The position numbers were made by a program, and so were the translations under genes. Below, in pieces: positions 23,612 to 35,167 of a stretch of DNA of 64,000 nucleotides. This DNA comes from Coenobita brevimanus (Eukaryota > Arthropoda > Malacostraca > Decapoda > Coenobitidae). Under the pieces are notes generated by a model. That model was not told where the DNA came from. It worked only from the letters and a program-made list of their open reading frames with translations, and made no database searches. The DNA lies in the NCBI GenBank assembly GCA_032717465.1, contig CM064671.1:57030894-57094893 (forward strand). The letters run 5' to 3'. How positions within the stretch are numbered: position 1 is the first letter of the stretch; every line of letters starts with the position of its first letter.

Positions 23612-23702
23612 TTTTTTTTTTTTTTTAATGTGTCCGACTCTCGGCATAGGCTTCACAGCCTGCTATCAAGGCCCAACAGTCCTCCTACATACCGTACACA
23701 GA
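23612..23702 (-). mobile_element. Short retroposon family S, 3' fragment (copy 1)
   Basis: A poly-T run (23612-23626) is followed by TGTCCGACTC and blocks shared in order with copies at 34576 and 49921. Read on the minus strand, this is a retroposon ending in poly-A. This copy is truncated and diverged. Confidence 0.7.
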
Positions 23703-23919
23703 TACAAACAAACCCCCTCCAGACTATGTCGATATAAGTTGACTCTAAATTTCCCTAAATTTTAGCCCCAGTTTCTTTACCATGTACGATTTTTGTGTGC
23801 ATCATCTTTATCACCTTAAATCTGTATCATCTGTGGTAATATATTGTATTGTGATACTCATGCAATCTATGTCGATGTAAAATACAAGACATATCGTAAT
23901 TACAGTGCGTGGAGGAAGT

Positions 23920-24125
23920 AGGCAGGGATGTAGGTAAATATATAGATACGTAGCCAGGGATGCAGGTAGGCAGGGGATAGATAGGTAAGAACGCGAGCAG
24001 AAAGGTAAGCAGGCAGGTAGGTAGGCAGACAGGAGGTTAGGTAAACAGATAGGAAGAGAGTTAGGCAAGAAGGTGTGGCAGGTACGAAGGTAAGTACGAG
24101 TAAGTAGGCAGATTTAGGTAAGGAA
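23920..24125. repeat. Degenerate GGTA/GGCA tetranucleotide repeat
   Basis: Irregular alternation of GGTAGGCAGG-type units over about 200 bases. No coding potential. Confidence 0.7.
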
Positions 24126-25100
24126 AACTAAGTGCGAATGCAAGTTAATCATTTATATGGTAGAGGATTAAATTACAGCTTGACCCTGCTGACCCCTGCA
24201 GGTCTGATTCTTTGGAAGGTAGTTTGTCTCCCCTGAGTCAATGTTTTATAACAAATGTGAATTGTACAGTAGCTCCCAAAACTATGTTTAAAATAATGTG
24301 CTGTATAATCTGACACAATGGACGATGTTATCTTACATGTGTTGCGTGAGGAGGCAGCAAATGGCAAGCCTGCACCCACAATGAAAGTTGCGCCATTCAC
24401 GTAGCGAAAAACAAAACCACAGTTCCTTCCGACACTGAGATATTAACCACATGGTATAGATAAATAACGGTGTGTGGTAAAAATAGTCCGACATGCAGGC
24501 CCTATATTATGAACCTTCGCACTGTTGACCCATTTGTGATTGTGATAACGAAACAATTGTGATGGATTTTTCTCTGAAGTTGTTTCATGATGTGTGGTTT
24601 CACTCATATTCGAACATGGCAACTCAGCCCATCGTTGTCACTGTTTCCCAAGATGCCTGTGGTACGGTATAATACGCCGTAATGGGTTATATTCTGTAAC
24701 ATAGAGGTGTAAATATTATGGAACGGTTAACAATTACATGTCGATGGATATTTGAAGTCATATGGTGGCGTTGGTGTGCTTTATTAACAGTAGCGGCTTC
24801 AATGGCTAACCACGCTGACCAACCATACCAAGACGACAAGTGGTCAGGCAGCATGCTTCATACTGTTCATTATGCGATCCTTCGAACCAGACATTAAAGA
24901 CAGTTTTCGGAGCTACTGTACCTCATATGAGGTTTGCAGCGTAGACCATGCAGACCTTCAGTGTTCCTTATATGAGGTCTGAAGCTCAGCAAGAGTTAAT
25001 ACCTTCCGGTGTAAGGGTCATGTAGTCAAGCAGAATAAGTGTAAAACTTAGATCAGCGCTTAAAAAAGAATTCGTTGCAAATGGTGAAACTCACACCATA
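24126..25100. other. Intronic DNA, nothing recognised
   Basis: No coding motif on either strand. TGAGGTCTGAAGCTCAGC-type sequences near 24930-24990 repeat once imperfectly. Confidence 0.45.
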
Positions 25101-25104
25101 TGCA

Positions 25105-27053
25105 AGATTATATAGGGGTTGGGGGAGTGGACTTTCTGACCACCAGTTGGTGGTGGTGAAAGTCATGCTTGAAATGATGAGGAGTAGAAGAGGGGAAGGA
25201 CAGGAAAAAGTAGTTCTTACAAGGAGGGTGGAAAGGTTATAAGAGGACGGAAAAATGGCAGAATATAAGACAGAAGTGGAGGAGCGATTAGGTAAATATG
25301 ATTTGGAGGAGATGGGGGACGTGGAAGGTGTGTGAGAAATATTCACAGAAGAAATCTGTGCAGCATGTGAGTTTGTGTTTGGGGTGAAGAGAAGACGAAA
25401 GGGAGTGCAAGGAATAGCATGGTGGAATGATGATGTGAGACAGGCTGTGGCAAAAAAGAAGAAAACATGTAGTAAGTGGATGAGAAACGGAGGTGTGGAG
25501 GAAGCTGACAGACAGAAGAAAGAGTTATATGTAGAGAGGAGGAGAGAGGTGGAAAAATTAGTCAGAGAGTAAGAAGAGAGTGGATGACGAATCTCGAAGG
25601 AATTTGATTGTAAAGTGGAGGGAATGTAAGAAATTTTTTTGGAAAGAGGTAGAGTTAGATAGGGTGTTAAAGAAGCTAGTCGGGGAGTGAAAGATAAAAA
25701 TGGTAGATTACTAGTGATGAAAGAAAAAGTACGCAGATGGAGAAAACACTAAGGAATTGCTGAACATGGAAAATTAAAGTACTGCGAGTATAAGTGGTTG
25801 GGAAATGGCTGGGAGAAGGAGTGATGTGGGATGAGAAGAAGAAATCAGTTGGATGGAAGTTGTGGAAGCAATGAAGAAAGTCATAATGGAGAAAGCCCCA
25901 GGAATTGATGGAGTGTGTGATGAAATGCCGAAGCATGGGGGAGAGATTGTAGCAGAACAGATGTGGAAGATGTGCAGACAAGAATTGTGGAAAGTATTAA
26001 GAGTATATGGAGTAACTGGGAAGTTGCTGAATGCCGTGAAAAGTATGTATGAGGGTGTTAAGGCTGCACTGTGTGTGGACAGTGAACTGAGTGAATTTTT
26101 CTATGTAAAGGTTGGATTGAAACAGGGATGCGTCATGTCTCCACGGCTGTTCAATCTGTACATGGATGTGGTTATAAAGGAAATACAAAGTAGGGCAGTG
26201 GATGTGGGAGCAACCGTAATGAGAGAGGGCAGTGTATGGAAACTCCTTGTACTGTTGCTTGCAGATGATACTGTGTTGTTTTGTGAACACGAAGGGGAGC
26301 TGCAAGGCTTGGTGGATGAGTCTGGGAGAGTGTGTAATAAACAGAATCTAAAGGTGTATGTAGAGAAGAGTAAAGTTATGGTCTTCGGCAGAAGTGAAGT
26401 TACTGAATGTATAGTGAGGCTGGATGAGGACGAAGTGGAATATATGAGTGCATTTAAGTACTTCGGTAGTGTAATGAGTAAGGATGGAAATTTAGAGGGT
26501 GAAAGAGAACAACAAAGAAGAAACGTTGCTGGTTCTTTGAAAGCAGTGATAAGAAACGGGGAAATGAGTATTGATGTGAATACGTTACTGCATGACAGTA
26601 TTGAGATACCAACTCTAGCCTATGGAAGTGAAGCCTGAACCTTGGTGGAGGGACACAAGTCAAGAGTGAGAGCCGTAGAAATGAGTTATTAGAGAGGGGC
26701 ATCTGGAGTCACATGGAGAGACAGACTGACAAATGAAGAAATGAAGGAGCGTTGTGGTGTGGGTGTGGATGTGATAAGAAGCGTTAGGAGAAACACAATG
26801 AGATGGTTTGGCCATATGGAGAGGATGAAGAACAAGAGACTGACGAGGAAAGTGTATGTCAGTGAGGTGGAGGGGGGGGGGAGAGGCAGGGGGAGGCTAA
26901 GGATGAGGTGGAGAGATGGAGTGGAGAGGTATTTGAGAGAGGGGGGTGTGAGCTTGGAGCAGGGCAGTGAAATGCCGGGGGGCAGGGCGACATGGAGGCC
27001 ATTTGTTTGTGGCCACCCCTTATGGGATAAAGGCGTCTGGCAACAGATAGATC
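25105..27053 (+). mobile_element. RTE-like LINE, copy A, 5' truncated with internal deletion
   Basis: The copy begins in the last part of the endonuclease (SGLSDHQLVVVKV near 25120) and runs to the family 3' tail (GGCCACCCC...GGCGTCTGGCAA at 27011-27042, then AGATAGATCG). It carries frame breaks in the 25.1-25.85 kb part. Compared with copy B, about 115 codons of the N-terminal RT blocks are missing around 25981. Tandem tetranucleotide 3' ends in place of poly-A suit RTE-like LINEs; the clade assignment is from memory. Confidence 0.8.
25853..26638 (+). pseudogene. LINE reverse transcriptase fragment (copy A)
   Basis: A 261-codon open stretch. It contains KAPGIDGVCDEM (RT block 1), GLKQGCVMSPRLFNLYMD, and the catalytic LLADDTVLF (consensus FADD). 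A conserved post-RT region with VMVFGRSEVTEC and FKYFGSVMSKDG follows. The join at 25981 passes straight from WKMCRQ to LWKVLRVYGV, skipping the GFR and DLEKAYD blocks that copy B retains. The deletion keeps frame. The stop at 26636 precedes further homologous sequence in other frames up to about 26990. Confidence 0.85.
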
Positions 27054-27059
27054 GACTTT

Positions 27060-27945
27060 TTGTTCGGGATGCTACCATGGCAGCACATAGTATGTAAATT
27101 TAGATGGCAGTTTAGCTGTTTAATGGCTGGAACCTTGTTTTGATGTCTTGTATGTGTGGGACAGGGTTGGTTGATTCTTTCACGATTTGTTGTGAGACGA
27201 ATGATTATTGGCTTAAAATTAGGGTTGTAGTGCAGTTTCTTGTCTCATGTAATATAATGTTTGTTTATGTGTAGTATAATGTTATATTTCATATTGTGGT
27301 TGGTGATAATGGTAACAGGTTTGTTGTTTAGTGAGATGAAGTGTTAGTGTGTCTCCTGTCCCTAATCTGTTTTCTTGTAATTTGGGTAATGATGTGTGAT
27401 TGCGCGGGTTTTAAGTGTTTTCTTGTGGTGATGATGATAGGGAAATGCTGCGATGGGAGTTGGCACTTCATTAATATTTCATTCATCATCCAATCCTACA
27501 TTGCCCCATGAGGAACTTAGGAGCCAGGGCTAGGCAAGTTTGTCCTGACATTTGAGTCCCCCAGGTAACGGTACGCGAAAGTGTGAGTGAACAGCACTTG
27601 ATATCTGGGAGAACGGGGCGGAGTGCCTGATGTGGGATGTTGGTGTATTGTGAGGAGTCAGTGAGAATATGTTGTCGAATTGTGGTTCAATGTTGACTCT
27701 TCAACGATTGCTTTGATAGTATTCGTGACAGGCAGAGTTCTGAACGCAAATATCCCCACCAGTGATTGAACTGTGAGTCTGTTTTAGAATAAGTAGATGA
27801 AGGTTGCACTGTACTGGTATAGTGTTGGAGGTGTCTTGAGAAAAGTTAAGGTTGAAGATGTTGAATACTTACTTGTGGCCTAAACTGGCATTGTGAGTCT
27901 TTATTTCAGTGTATTGTCCTGCAAAAGTGGTTGTGTTGTTGTTGT
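27060..27945. other. Intronic DNA, nothing recognised
   Basis: GT-rich sequence without coding motifs or clear repeats. Confidence 0.45.
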
Positions 27946-27949
27946 TTTT

Positions 27950-30200
27950 TATGCAAGGAAGAAGGAAAAAAAGACCAGGAGCCCGCAAACCGGTCCTTCC
28001 AAGAAAAACAACAAAAACAATACAAAAGAGAGCCAAATTCAAGATCCGTTCACTTCGAGATTCCTGGACACACTGCGTTTGAAACATTGGAGATCATAGG
28101 AAGTAGGAAATACAGACAGAGGGAGACAGTTCCATGGTTGGCATGTTGCATAAATGAAGGACTGGGAGTAATGGTTAACTCTTGTATTAGACAGAAACGG
28201 GACGAGAGTTTGTTGCTAGATGGGTACTACGCACCCGTTTTAGTTGTGGAGGGATTCAAGCAGAAAGTACAGAGGAGCAGTGACCATTAAAGTAGCGATA
28301 GAAAAGAGATAAAGATGCAACAGTGCAGTGAAGGGACAGAGGTTGAAGGCAGCCAGTAAGAGGATGAGAGTTAATGAGACGAAAAGCCTTTGACTCCACG
28401 CTATTGAGAAGAGCTGTATGTGGGGAGCCTCCCCACACATGAGAGTTGTACTCCACACAGGGGCGGATAAAACCCCTGTATAAAACCCATGTGTTAAGTC
28501 AACAACTGTGCGGGGGTAAAGAAGGTACGAACTCGGCTTGGCATACCTAATCTGTTGGAAGCAGATTTAACAAGAGATGTAATATGATCTTTCCAAGATA
28601 AGTATCAAGAGAATGAAACCCCAAGTAAGTTTAACCCTAGATAGGTAATGTGGGGTCTCAGAGACCCCAGTCCCCGAAATTTAATTTTAAAAAATATGAG
28701 CATAAGGTCTACAGATCTGTCCGTCTCATTACCTTCCTGCCTAGCGATGCTCTTCATGGGGATGACGGGGTCATAGCTGTACCTGGCTCTGATTTTGCTC
28801 TATAGAGCCATTGGGGTATGTTAGACCCCAGATTACCTATAATGTAACCTCAGTTGAGTCCTCTTGTGATTTTTTAATTTCAATTTGCTGTCTTTCTCCT
28901 TTTGTATACAGAAGGTCCCAACATCGGTCTACTGCAGACCACCCAAGGAATCATGATATTACTTTTCAGTTTTGCAAGATTTAATTTTAAAACTTTTATA
29001 CCTAAAATTTAACCATTTTTGTATAAACTTAAAAAAAAATAATAATTCGATTAAACTTTATTTTTTCTGGCCCTATTTACAGATAAGGGGTTGAATTATT
29101 TGTGTATTGAAGCATTTTGAAATATCTCAAACGGAAGTATTTTTTTTTATTTTTTTTCCATGGGGTCTGTCAGACCCCACGTTACCTAATATAGTAACAA
29201 AATTAAGATTACCTTACAAGGGTTAAGGATGATTCAGCATTCAGGATTGTGCTGGATATTATTAAACATTAGTGGGTACTCCTGTAGAAGATTTTGTTGG
29301 GCTGATAGGTGTAAAAACTGAGTCTTTGATACATTAAAAACAACTAGATTAATTTTACCCCAGTCAGTGATACGAGCCAAGTCAGATATTAGGTGTGCCA
29401 TAGCCCTTGTTTGTTAAAGTAACTGCTGAGATGGACGTTGCAGGAACCGAATTGAAAGGTGAAGGTTGTAGTCATCAGTGTATGGGTGGATAGGATTAGA
29501 TGTACAGCTTAGGTCAGTGATGAATAAAAGGAAGAAAGTTGGTGATAGGACAGAGCCCAGAGGAACACCAATGTTGATATATCTAGGAGAATAACGGTGG
29601 CCGTCTACAACAGCAGCTATAAAATGATCAGAAAAGAAGCTAGAGATGAAGGCACAAATAGAAGGATAGAAACAGTAAAAGGGTAGTTTGGAAATAAAAA
29701 ATTTATGCCAGACTCGACCGAAAGCCTTCGAGATGTCAAGTGCAATGGCAAAGGTTTCGCCAAAGTCCCGAAAGAAGGATGAGCAGTAGCTTGAAAGGTA
29801 AGTAAGAAGATCGCCAGTGGAGCATCCCTGACGGAACCCATACTGATGATAAGAAAGAACATTGTGATAGGAAAGGTGTTTTAATTTTTTTCTGTTAAGA
29901 ATAGACTCGAAAGCTTTTGAAATACAGGATGTTAAAGCAACTGGACGATAGTTAGAAGATTGGGAATGGTCACCCTTCTTCGGGACTGGCTGAATGAGAG
30001 CAAACTTCCAGCAACAAGGAAAGATTCAAGTTAATATACAACGGCGAAAGAGTCTTATGTAGGTAGGGTGTAAGCACATAAGCACAGTTCTTGAGGACGG
30101 CAGGAGGGACCCCATGAGGCCCATATGCCTTGTCAGTATTGAGGCCAGTGATGGCAGAAAATACATCAGCTGAGGAAATTTTAATGTCAGCCATGGGTTG
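27950..30200 (-). mobile_element. Jockey-like LINE 1, 5' truncated, split by a MITE
   Basis: On the minus strand the RT starts near 30190 (ITGLNTDKAYGPHGVPPAVLK). It continues through SYYRP-type and FDRVWH-type blocks in broken frames (about 29860-29550), then the post-RT region (LSWKDHITSLVKSAS, about 28610-28560). The C-terminal segment follows with SHVWGGSPHTALLN and ESKAFRLINS (28450-28380). The end is a FPTSYDLQCFKRSVSRN-type motif near 28070. Numerous frameshifts make it non-functional. A 588-bp MITE interrupts it at 28635-29222. Confidence 0.8.
28635..29222. mobile_element. piggyBac-type MITE inserted in the Jockey-like LINE
   Basis: 588 bases flanked by TTAA (28631-28634 and 29223-29226). 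The ends read inwards as CCCTAGATAGGTAATG and CCCTTGTAAGGTAATC. Each end also carries a nearby palindrome (GGGGTCTCAGAGACCCC at 28652 and GGGGTCTGTCAGACCCC at 29162). No coding capacity. The LINE reading frame resumes across the two TTAA sites, confirming insertion after the LINE. The end sequence differs from both full piggyBac-like elements here, so the driving transposase is another family. Confidence 0.85.
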
Positions 30201-30479
30201 TGTCTTCTGAGAATGGATTTGTGAATGTAAACAATGACACCTCCTCCTCTGTCATCTATTCTGTCCGTGCATATGTGTGCATAGTGTCTGATGCGTTGAG
30301 TCTTGTGTGTGTGTATGAACTTCGTTTCTTGGAGGTGCAGTATGTTTACTGTCTTTAAAAAAAATTAATATGTGGTGTGTTTGGATGCAGACCAGTTGTA
30401 TGATATTGCTGTTTCATACTTGTGGGATTCCACATTATGGGTGGTTTTTTTTTTTTTTTTTTTTTTTTTGGTGTAGTAT

Positions 30480-30888
30480 CTGTGTTCAGGGGATAATACA
30501 ATAGTGGTGATTGTCTGTAAGGGTTGGGGGTGGGGGTGTTTGTTGAAGGGAGTAGAGAGAACTGTGTTTGATGTTACAGAAAATGAGGAGCTGTGGTGTT
30601 TTCCAGTATTTTTTAATGTGGTATATGTGTGTGGATCCAACAGCTGCAAGAACTACATTGAAAAGATCCCCATGTTCATCTAGAGCTTGTGATGCATTAG
30701 GATCAAACTGGAAAGTTATATTGTATTTGTGGATCAGGATTGCTCTCGGTGTCTCTGGTATATATTAGAGGGAGGGAAATGTTTGGCAGAGAATCATTTC
30801 CCAAGTAAAAAAACGGAGTAGGGAGCAATTGCCTCCTTACAGGGGCTGGGACATTCATATATTCCAAGATTTTCTCTATGAAAAACAA
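30480..30888 (-). pseudogene. LINE-like ORF fragment with a 2A-like motif
   Basis: The minus-strand frame from 30888 reads RRQLLPTPFFYLGND, then ISLPLIYTRDTESNPDPQIQ, before changing frame to FDPNASQALDEHGDLFN. The part TESNPDP resembles a decayed D-x-E-x-N-P-G-P ribosome-skipping motif, which some CR1/L2-type LINEs carry near an N terminus. No other diagnostic domain is present, and a poly-T run sits at 30450-30470. Tentative. Confidence 0.3.
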
Positions 30889-30974
30889 TAAAGTAGCCTT
30901 GTTTAGATTTCATGTACCTGGAGTCTCAAGACACATGTAAAAAGATGCCATTCTGGTGAATGTGTTAATACATA

Positions 30975-32000
30975 CTAGTTGAGTGCTGTGAAGAGTATGT
31001 ATGGAGGAGCTAGGGCTACAGTGTGAGTGGATGGTGAGCTGAGTGAGTGCTTTGTTCTATATATGGGACTGAAACAGGGATGTGTGATGTCTGCCTGGCT
31101 GTTTGATATATACATGGATGGGGTTGTAAAGGAGGTGCAAGGTAGGGCAGTGGATGTGGGGGTGGCTCTAATAAATGAGGGTGAGATGTGGAAGATTCCG
31201 GAGTTGCTGTTTGCTGATGTTACAGTATTGTTGAGTGAAGATGAATGGGAGTTGCAAAGTTTGGTAAATGACTTTGGGACAATGTGTAGGAAGTGGAATC
31301 TGAAAGATAATGTAAACAAGAGTAAAGTAATTGTGTTTGAGCGGAATGAAGTCACAGAATGTACAGTAAGGTTGGATGGTGAGGATATGGAGAATGTGAG
31401 TGCATTCAAGTACTTGGGTTGTGTGATGAGTAAGGTTGGAAGTTTTGGGGATGAAGTGCTTGAAAGGTTACAGTAGGGAAGGAAGGTTGTTGGTTCACTG
31501 AAAGCGGTGATGAGAAATAGGGAGGTGAATATGGAAGTTAAGAAGTCACTGCATGATAGTATTGTGATCCCTACCCTTAAGTATGGAAGCGAGGCATGGA
31601 CCTTGCTAGTGGGGAACAAGTCAAGAGTGAGAGCAGTGGAAATTAGTTAATTGAGAGCATGTGGAGTGACATGGAGGGACAGGTTGACGAATGAAGAAGT
31701 GAAAGAACGTTGTGGGGTGGATGTGGATGTGGTTGAGAAAATTAACAGAAATCCACTGAGGTAGTTTGGACATGTGGTAGAATGGAGAATGAAAAACTGA
31801 CCAAGAGGGCGTATGTAGGTGAAGTGAAGGGAGGGGGAGGGAGGGGAAGACCGAGGATGAGGTGTAGGGATGGAGTTGAGAGGTATATGAGGGAAGGGGG
31901 AGTGATTTGGGGGAAGGGCAGTCAAATGGTAGGTGGCAGAGCAACTTGATGGCATTTTGTCTGCGGCCTCTCTTTTGGCTATAGATAGATAGATAGATAA
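30975..32000 (+). mobile_element. RTE-like LINE, copy C, 5' truncated
   Basis: The copy starts in the RT (AVKSMYGGARATV, 30985) and runs through GLKQGCVMS, LLFADVTVLL (catalytic box changed from ADD to ADV) and VIVFERNEVTEC. Later frames give RWFGHV-like remnants. It ends in the family tail with (ATAG)n at 31981-32000. The main open stretch is 31027-31476. A stop in the N-terminal part and several frame changes show decay. It lies in intron 2 of the receptor-like gene. Confidence 0.85.
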
Positions 32001-32069
32001 CGTATGTTCACAGAAATGTAATCATAAGAAGTGTAGTGTGGGTTGTGTACTGCATTATGACAACATTAC

Positions 32070-32225
32070 TTGAGGGCTTCGTTGGTGTTGTTATTGTTGT
32101 AGTTGATGTGACCCAGGTATATGATGAGTGTCCGGCAAGTGGTCCTGGTGTCCCCCCACAGCCCCTGGGGGAGGCCCTGATGCTCCACTGACTGTGCCAC
32201 CACCACCGCACCTCCACTCACGTGC
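32070..32225 (-). CDS. Exon 2 of ionotropic receptor-like gene
   Basis: The exon gives about 52 residues: HVSGGAVVVAQSVEHQGLPQ, LWGDTRTTCRTLIIYLGHIN, and an Asn-rich end (NNNNTNEAL). The GLPQGLWGDTRTTCR pattern matches the N-terminal extracellular part of decapod variant ionotropic receptors as I remember them. The acceptor is ATCTCAG/G and the donor CTCAA/GTAATG. The first base completes an Arg codon left open by exon 1 and the last two bases begin a Lys codon finished by exon 3. Phase agreement at both junctions is the main support. Confidence 0.65.
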
Positions 32226-32229
32226 CTGA

Positions 32230-34570
32230 GATATGAGAGTTTGCATGTTTGCACTTTTTTTTTTTACTTAAATTAATGCTTTCATGAATATATATGGTGT
32301 TACTTTTACTGTTAAAGTGCTAAACTGTATGTTGAGATTGTGGAGAGACAGTGGGACTAGTGTGAACCTGCATGCTGTCCCTGCCGAACATTCCACAGGG
32401 TGTCACTGAATGGGCTTGTGATAGACTGGCAAATAAATGAATATTTTTCGTGACAGGTATATGTACCATGACATCAAACTTAGCGGCCTGAGAAATACGT
32501 TGCCAGAAAAATCTGTGTGTTATATAAAGAATAATAAAATATCAAGTTCCTTCTACCATATAATATCAATGAATCCTTATCAGTGGGGCTCCGGTGTGCC
32601 TCCTTGTGAGATTTTGTGTTCATCAGGTCGCATGTGTTAGCTTCAACCTTTTCCGACGTTATCCTTGCCTGTAGTCATTTCTAGACAGTCCATCACTCCC
32701 ATTCATCTGGTTACATAGACTATAAATACTTCACTACTGCAGAGATTACTTAAGTAAGAAGATAAAGTACTGCGTGAAAATAGATTTTGTTGGTCCTGCA
32801 AAAGTAACGCATCAAAGAAGCTAATAGGAAGAAAGGTCACTCAGAGCTCTGCTAGGCGAAACGTTGAAGTAAACTGGATCCTGTACTCTGCGTTTTGTCA
32901 TTCTCCGGATACTGTATATTGTTGCAGTCTTGGCCGCTTTCTGCACAAAAATAAAAAATGACGCACAAACATGGAAAGAAGAGCACTTAAATTATTCTCC
33001 AGTATGTTTTTAACTCATGTTTTTGTGCAAAAAGTTTCTTGCCTGGAAGCTTGATGTTGGTTAGAGCCATCTTCTTGTGGAACAACCAATCTTGACAGCA
33101 GTTCAAAGTATTTGTTTTGACTTGAGTTTCATGGACAACTCCTTCTTTCACGGGTAGGTAGGTGAAAATTAAATAATTTTCACCACTGTTCTCACTAATG
33201 CAGGATATGTCACCAACTAGTCATACTAGAAACTGGAGATTGGTAATGCATGGAAAATAGTCATTCATTGTTCATCTGCAAATCTATAAACACCTCATTT
33301 CAAACTGTTATTATTCCAGATATCTGCTATGAATACCGACCATGTTCAGTGCTGATATGAATCATCCTTGGGCACGTTCTGTTTCTTGGTGGTTTTAGCC
33401 TGTGAGCATGGGACTGACTCTTGCATTCCCTAACTTCTCGTCCCATAGAAAAGAGAAGCTTCTCACACTCCCTACATGGACTGGCCTGCTCTAGAATGTG
33501 AGTTTCTTTTTCATGGTTTGCACTTTCCCTACTTAAAACAATTTGTTGGTGCTTGTGCTTTGCATGAACATACTAGGATCACGCAAATAGATAAAAATAT
33601 CTGCAAGATTTTAAAGTCAAATCTGTTTTCATACTGTAGGAGGAATACAGCCGTCTTAATACGGAGCTCAGGAATATGTCTGAAGTTTTAAGTAAGTGTG
33701 GGGGAGAACTTCAAGTCCACTTCCCATCGCCATGGAAAGTAACTTGAATGTTCCGTGGCCAAGAGTCAATGCTGGATGAAATTCACAGAACACACGTAGT
33801 CATAACTTCCATGAGGTGAGTTGGCAGCGTCTTTGCCATTAAAGCATGGCAGTGGAGAACAGCGTTTCACCGTGAGATCTGTCGCTCCTTCCTTTACCGA
33901 AGCAGCGATGTACAGTACTAATGTGTAGAAGCCTATTTGTACAGTGCGAATCCATGCTTAGTAAACGTAACGAATCAAACTACACTTCAAAACTTCAGAA
34001 GCTGCCTTTCCCAGCACATCATAAAATAGACTTCAGCATTCTCTAGGGGAGCTACCAAGGCACAGGTTAAAGACATTAAGTCGTGATTATACGCGCTAAA
34101 TCTATTTAAAGTGTTATCTTGGAAGGAGATATTCATCCTCTCTACAAGAGTATGCCTCACATTCAAAAACTTCTGACATTCATTCATTATAAGAGAAAAT
34201 ACTGCTTGGAGGAATTTCATACATAATACATGTTGTTGTTACGATTTTCTCCACTGAGACACTGTGCCATGGGAAGCAGGATAATGAATACCATTGTTTT
34301 TTCACCGCAATATGTCCCTTCACGCTGCGTAATGTAAAGGGAATTATATTCATACAACCAACACACTACACAGTAAGGTTGAAGAGGACTTCTCACTTTC
34401 TACAATGAGTGAATCGCAATTTTCTGTCCTGCCTGGTACATGTCAGCGGATGAAAAATCATCTACTCCATGTTTCCATGTTAATACAGTAACTGAACATA
34501 GTTAAACAACATTAGTAAGAAATGAAGATTCCAATTTCATTTCCATCATTTATCAAAATTAATTAACTAT
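32230..34570. other. Intron 1 DNA, nothing recognised
   Basis: No domain or repeat unit was recognised. A GGCGAAACGTTGAAGTAAA-like string near 32860 resembles the ends of some Penelope-type elements but is isolated. Confidence 0.45.
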
Positions 34571-34573
34571 CAA

Positions 34574-34575
<2 letters not shown>

Positions 34576-34605
<30 letters not shown>

Positions 34606-34772
34606 CCGACTCTGGGCAAAGGCTCAGGGCCTATTTCTTGGGGGCAGTTGCCTATCCCAAGGCCCAGTAGTCCTCCTACACCTCCACATGTCACCACTTC
34701 GGCGCTGACACCCACCGTCCATACTGAATACATGCTAGGGCTGTCTCATACAGGACTGGTGTATTGGTATTA
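34576..34772 (-). mobile_element. Short retroposon family S, copy 2, adjacent to exon 1 donor
   Basis: A poly-T run and GTGT stretch (34576-34605) begin about 195 bases closely matching the copy at 49921-50114, including TGTCCGACTCTGGGCAAAGG and CAGTAGTCCTCCTACACCTC. On the minus strand it ends in poly-A, so it is a retroposed short element. Its 5' end reaches the first bases of intron 1. Confidence 0.85.
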
Positions 34773-34777
34773 CTTAC

Positions 34778-34971
34778 CTTGCAATGGTTGCCAAAATAGG
34801 TGAGTGTGGTGTGGTGGTGAGGAGCACCAGGTGACAGCCAGTGAGGTGCTGCTCCACCACCTGACCCACCATCTCGCCCACTTGTTCCACGCCCATCTTA
34901 CTCACACTCACACTCCAGGTCCTCATCACCATCGTAGCCAATACCGTCACCACTAATGGCCAGCCCTCCAT
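34778..34971 (-). CDS. Exon 1 of ionotropic receptor-like gene (start codon and leader)
   Basis: The ATG at 34971 starts MEGWPLVVTVLATMVMRTWS, a hydrophobic leader suited to a signal peptide. It is followed by VEQVGEMVGQVVEQHL and TGCHLVLLTTTPHSPIL. The exon ends AAG/GTAAGTA. In-frame codons extend upstream to a TTG, but 34971 is the first ATG. The receptor would be a cation channel subunit at the membrane of sensory neurons, if the family call is right. No promoter was identified upstream. The leader, clean donor and phase match to exon 2 favour a real exon. Confidence 0.6.
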
Positions 34972-35167
34972 AACCTCCAACAGACAAAAGAATAGCGCTG
35001 TTAAATAATACTTTTGTTACATATACACGTCATTACAAACAAAAAGCTTTAGTGAGGGTCGTGGCGGGAAAGGGAGCCCTTATTTTTTCGATATAATCCA
35101 TGAGATTTTTATGAAAAACATTATCATTTAAGATATTGTTTGTTTTGAGGGCCAAAACATTCCCAAA

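Noticed and set aside
32850..32880. GGCGAAACGTTGAAG string resembling Penelope-type ends
   Set aside because: Isolated string with no RT or repeat structure nearby.
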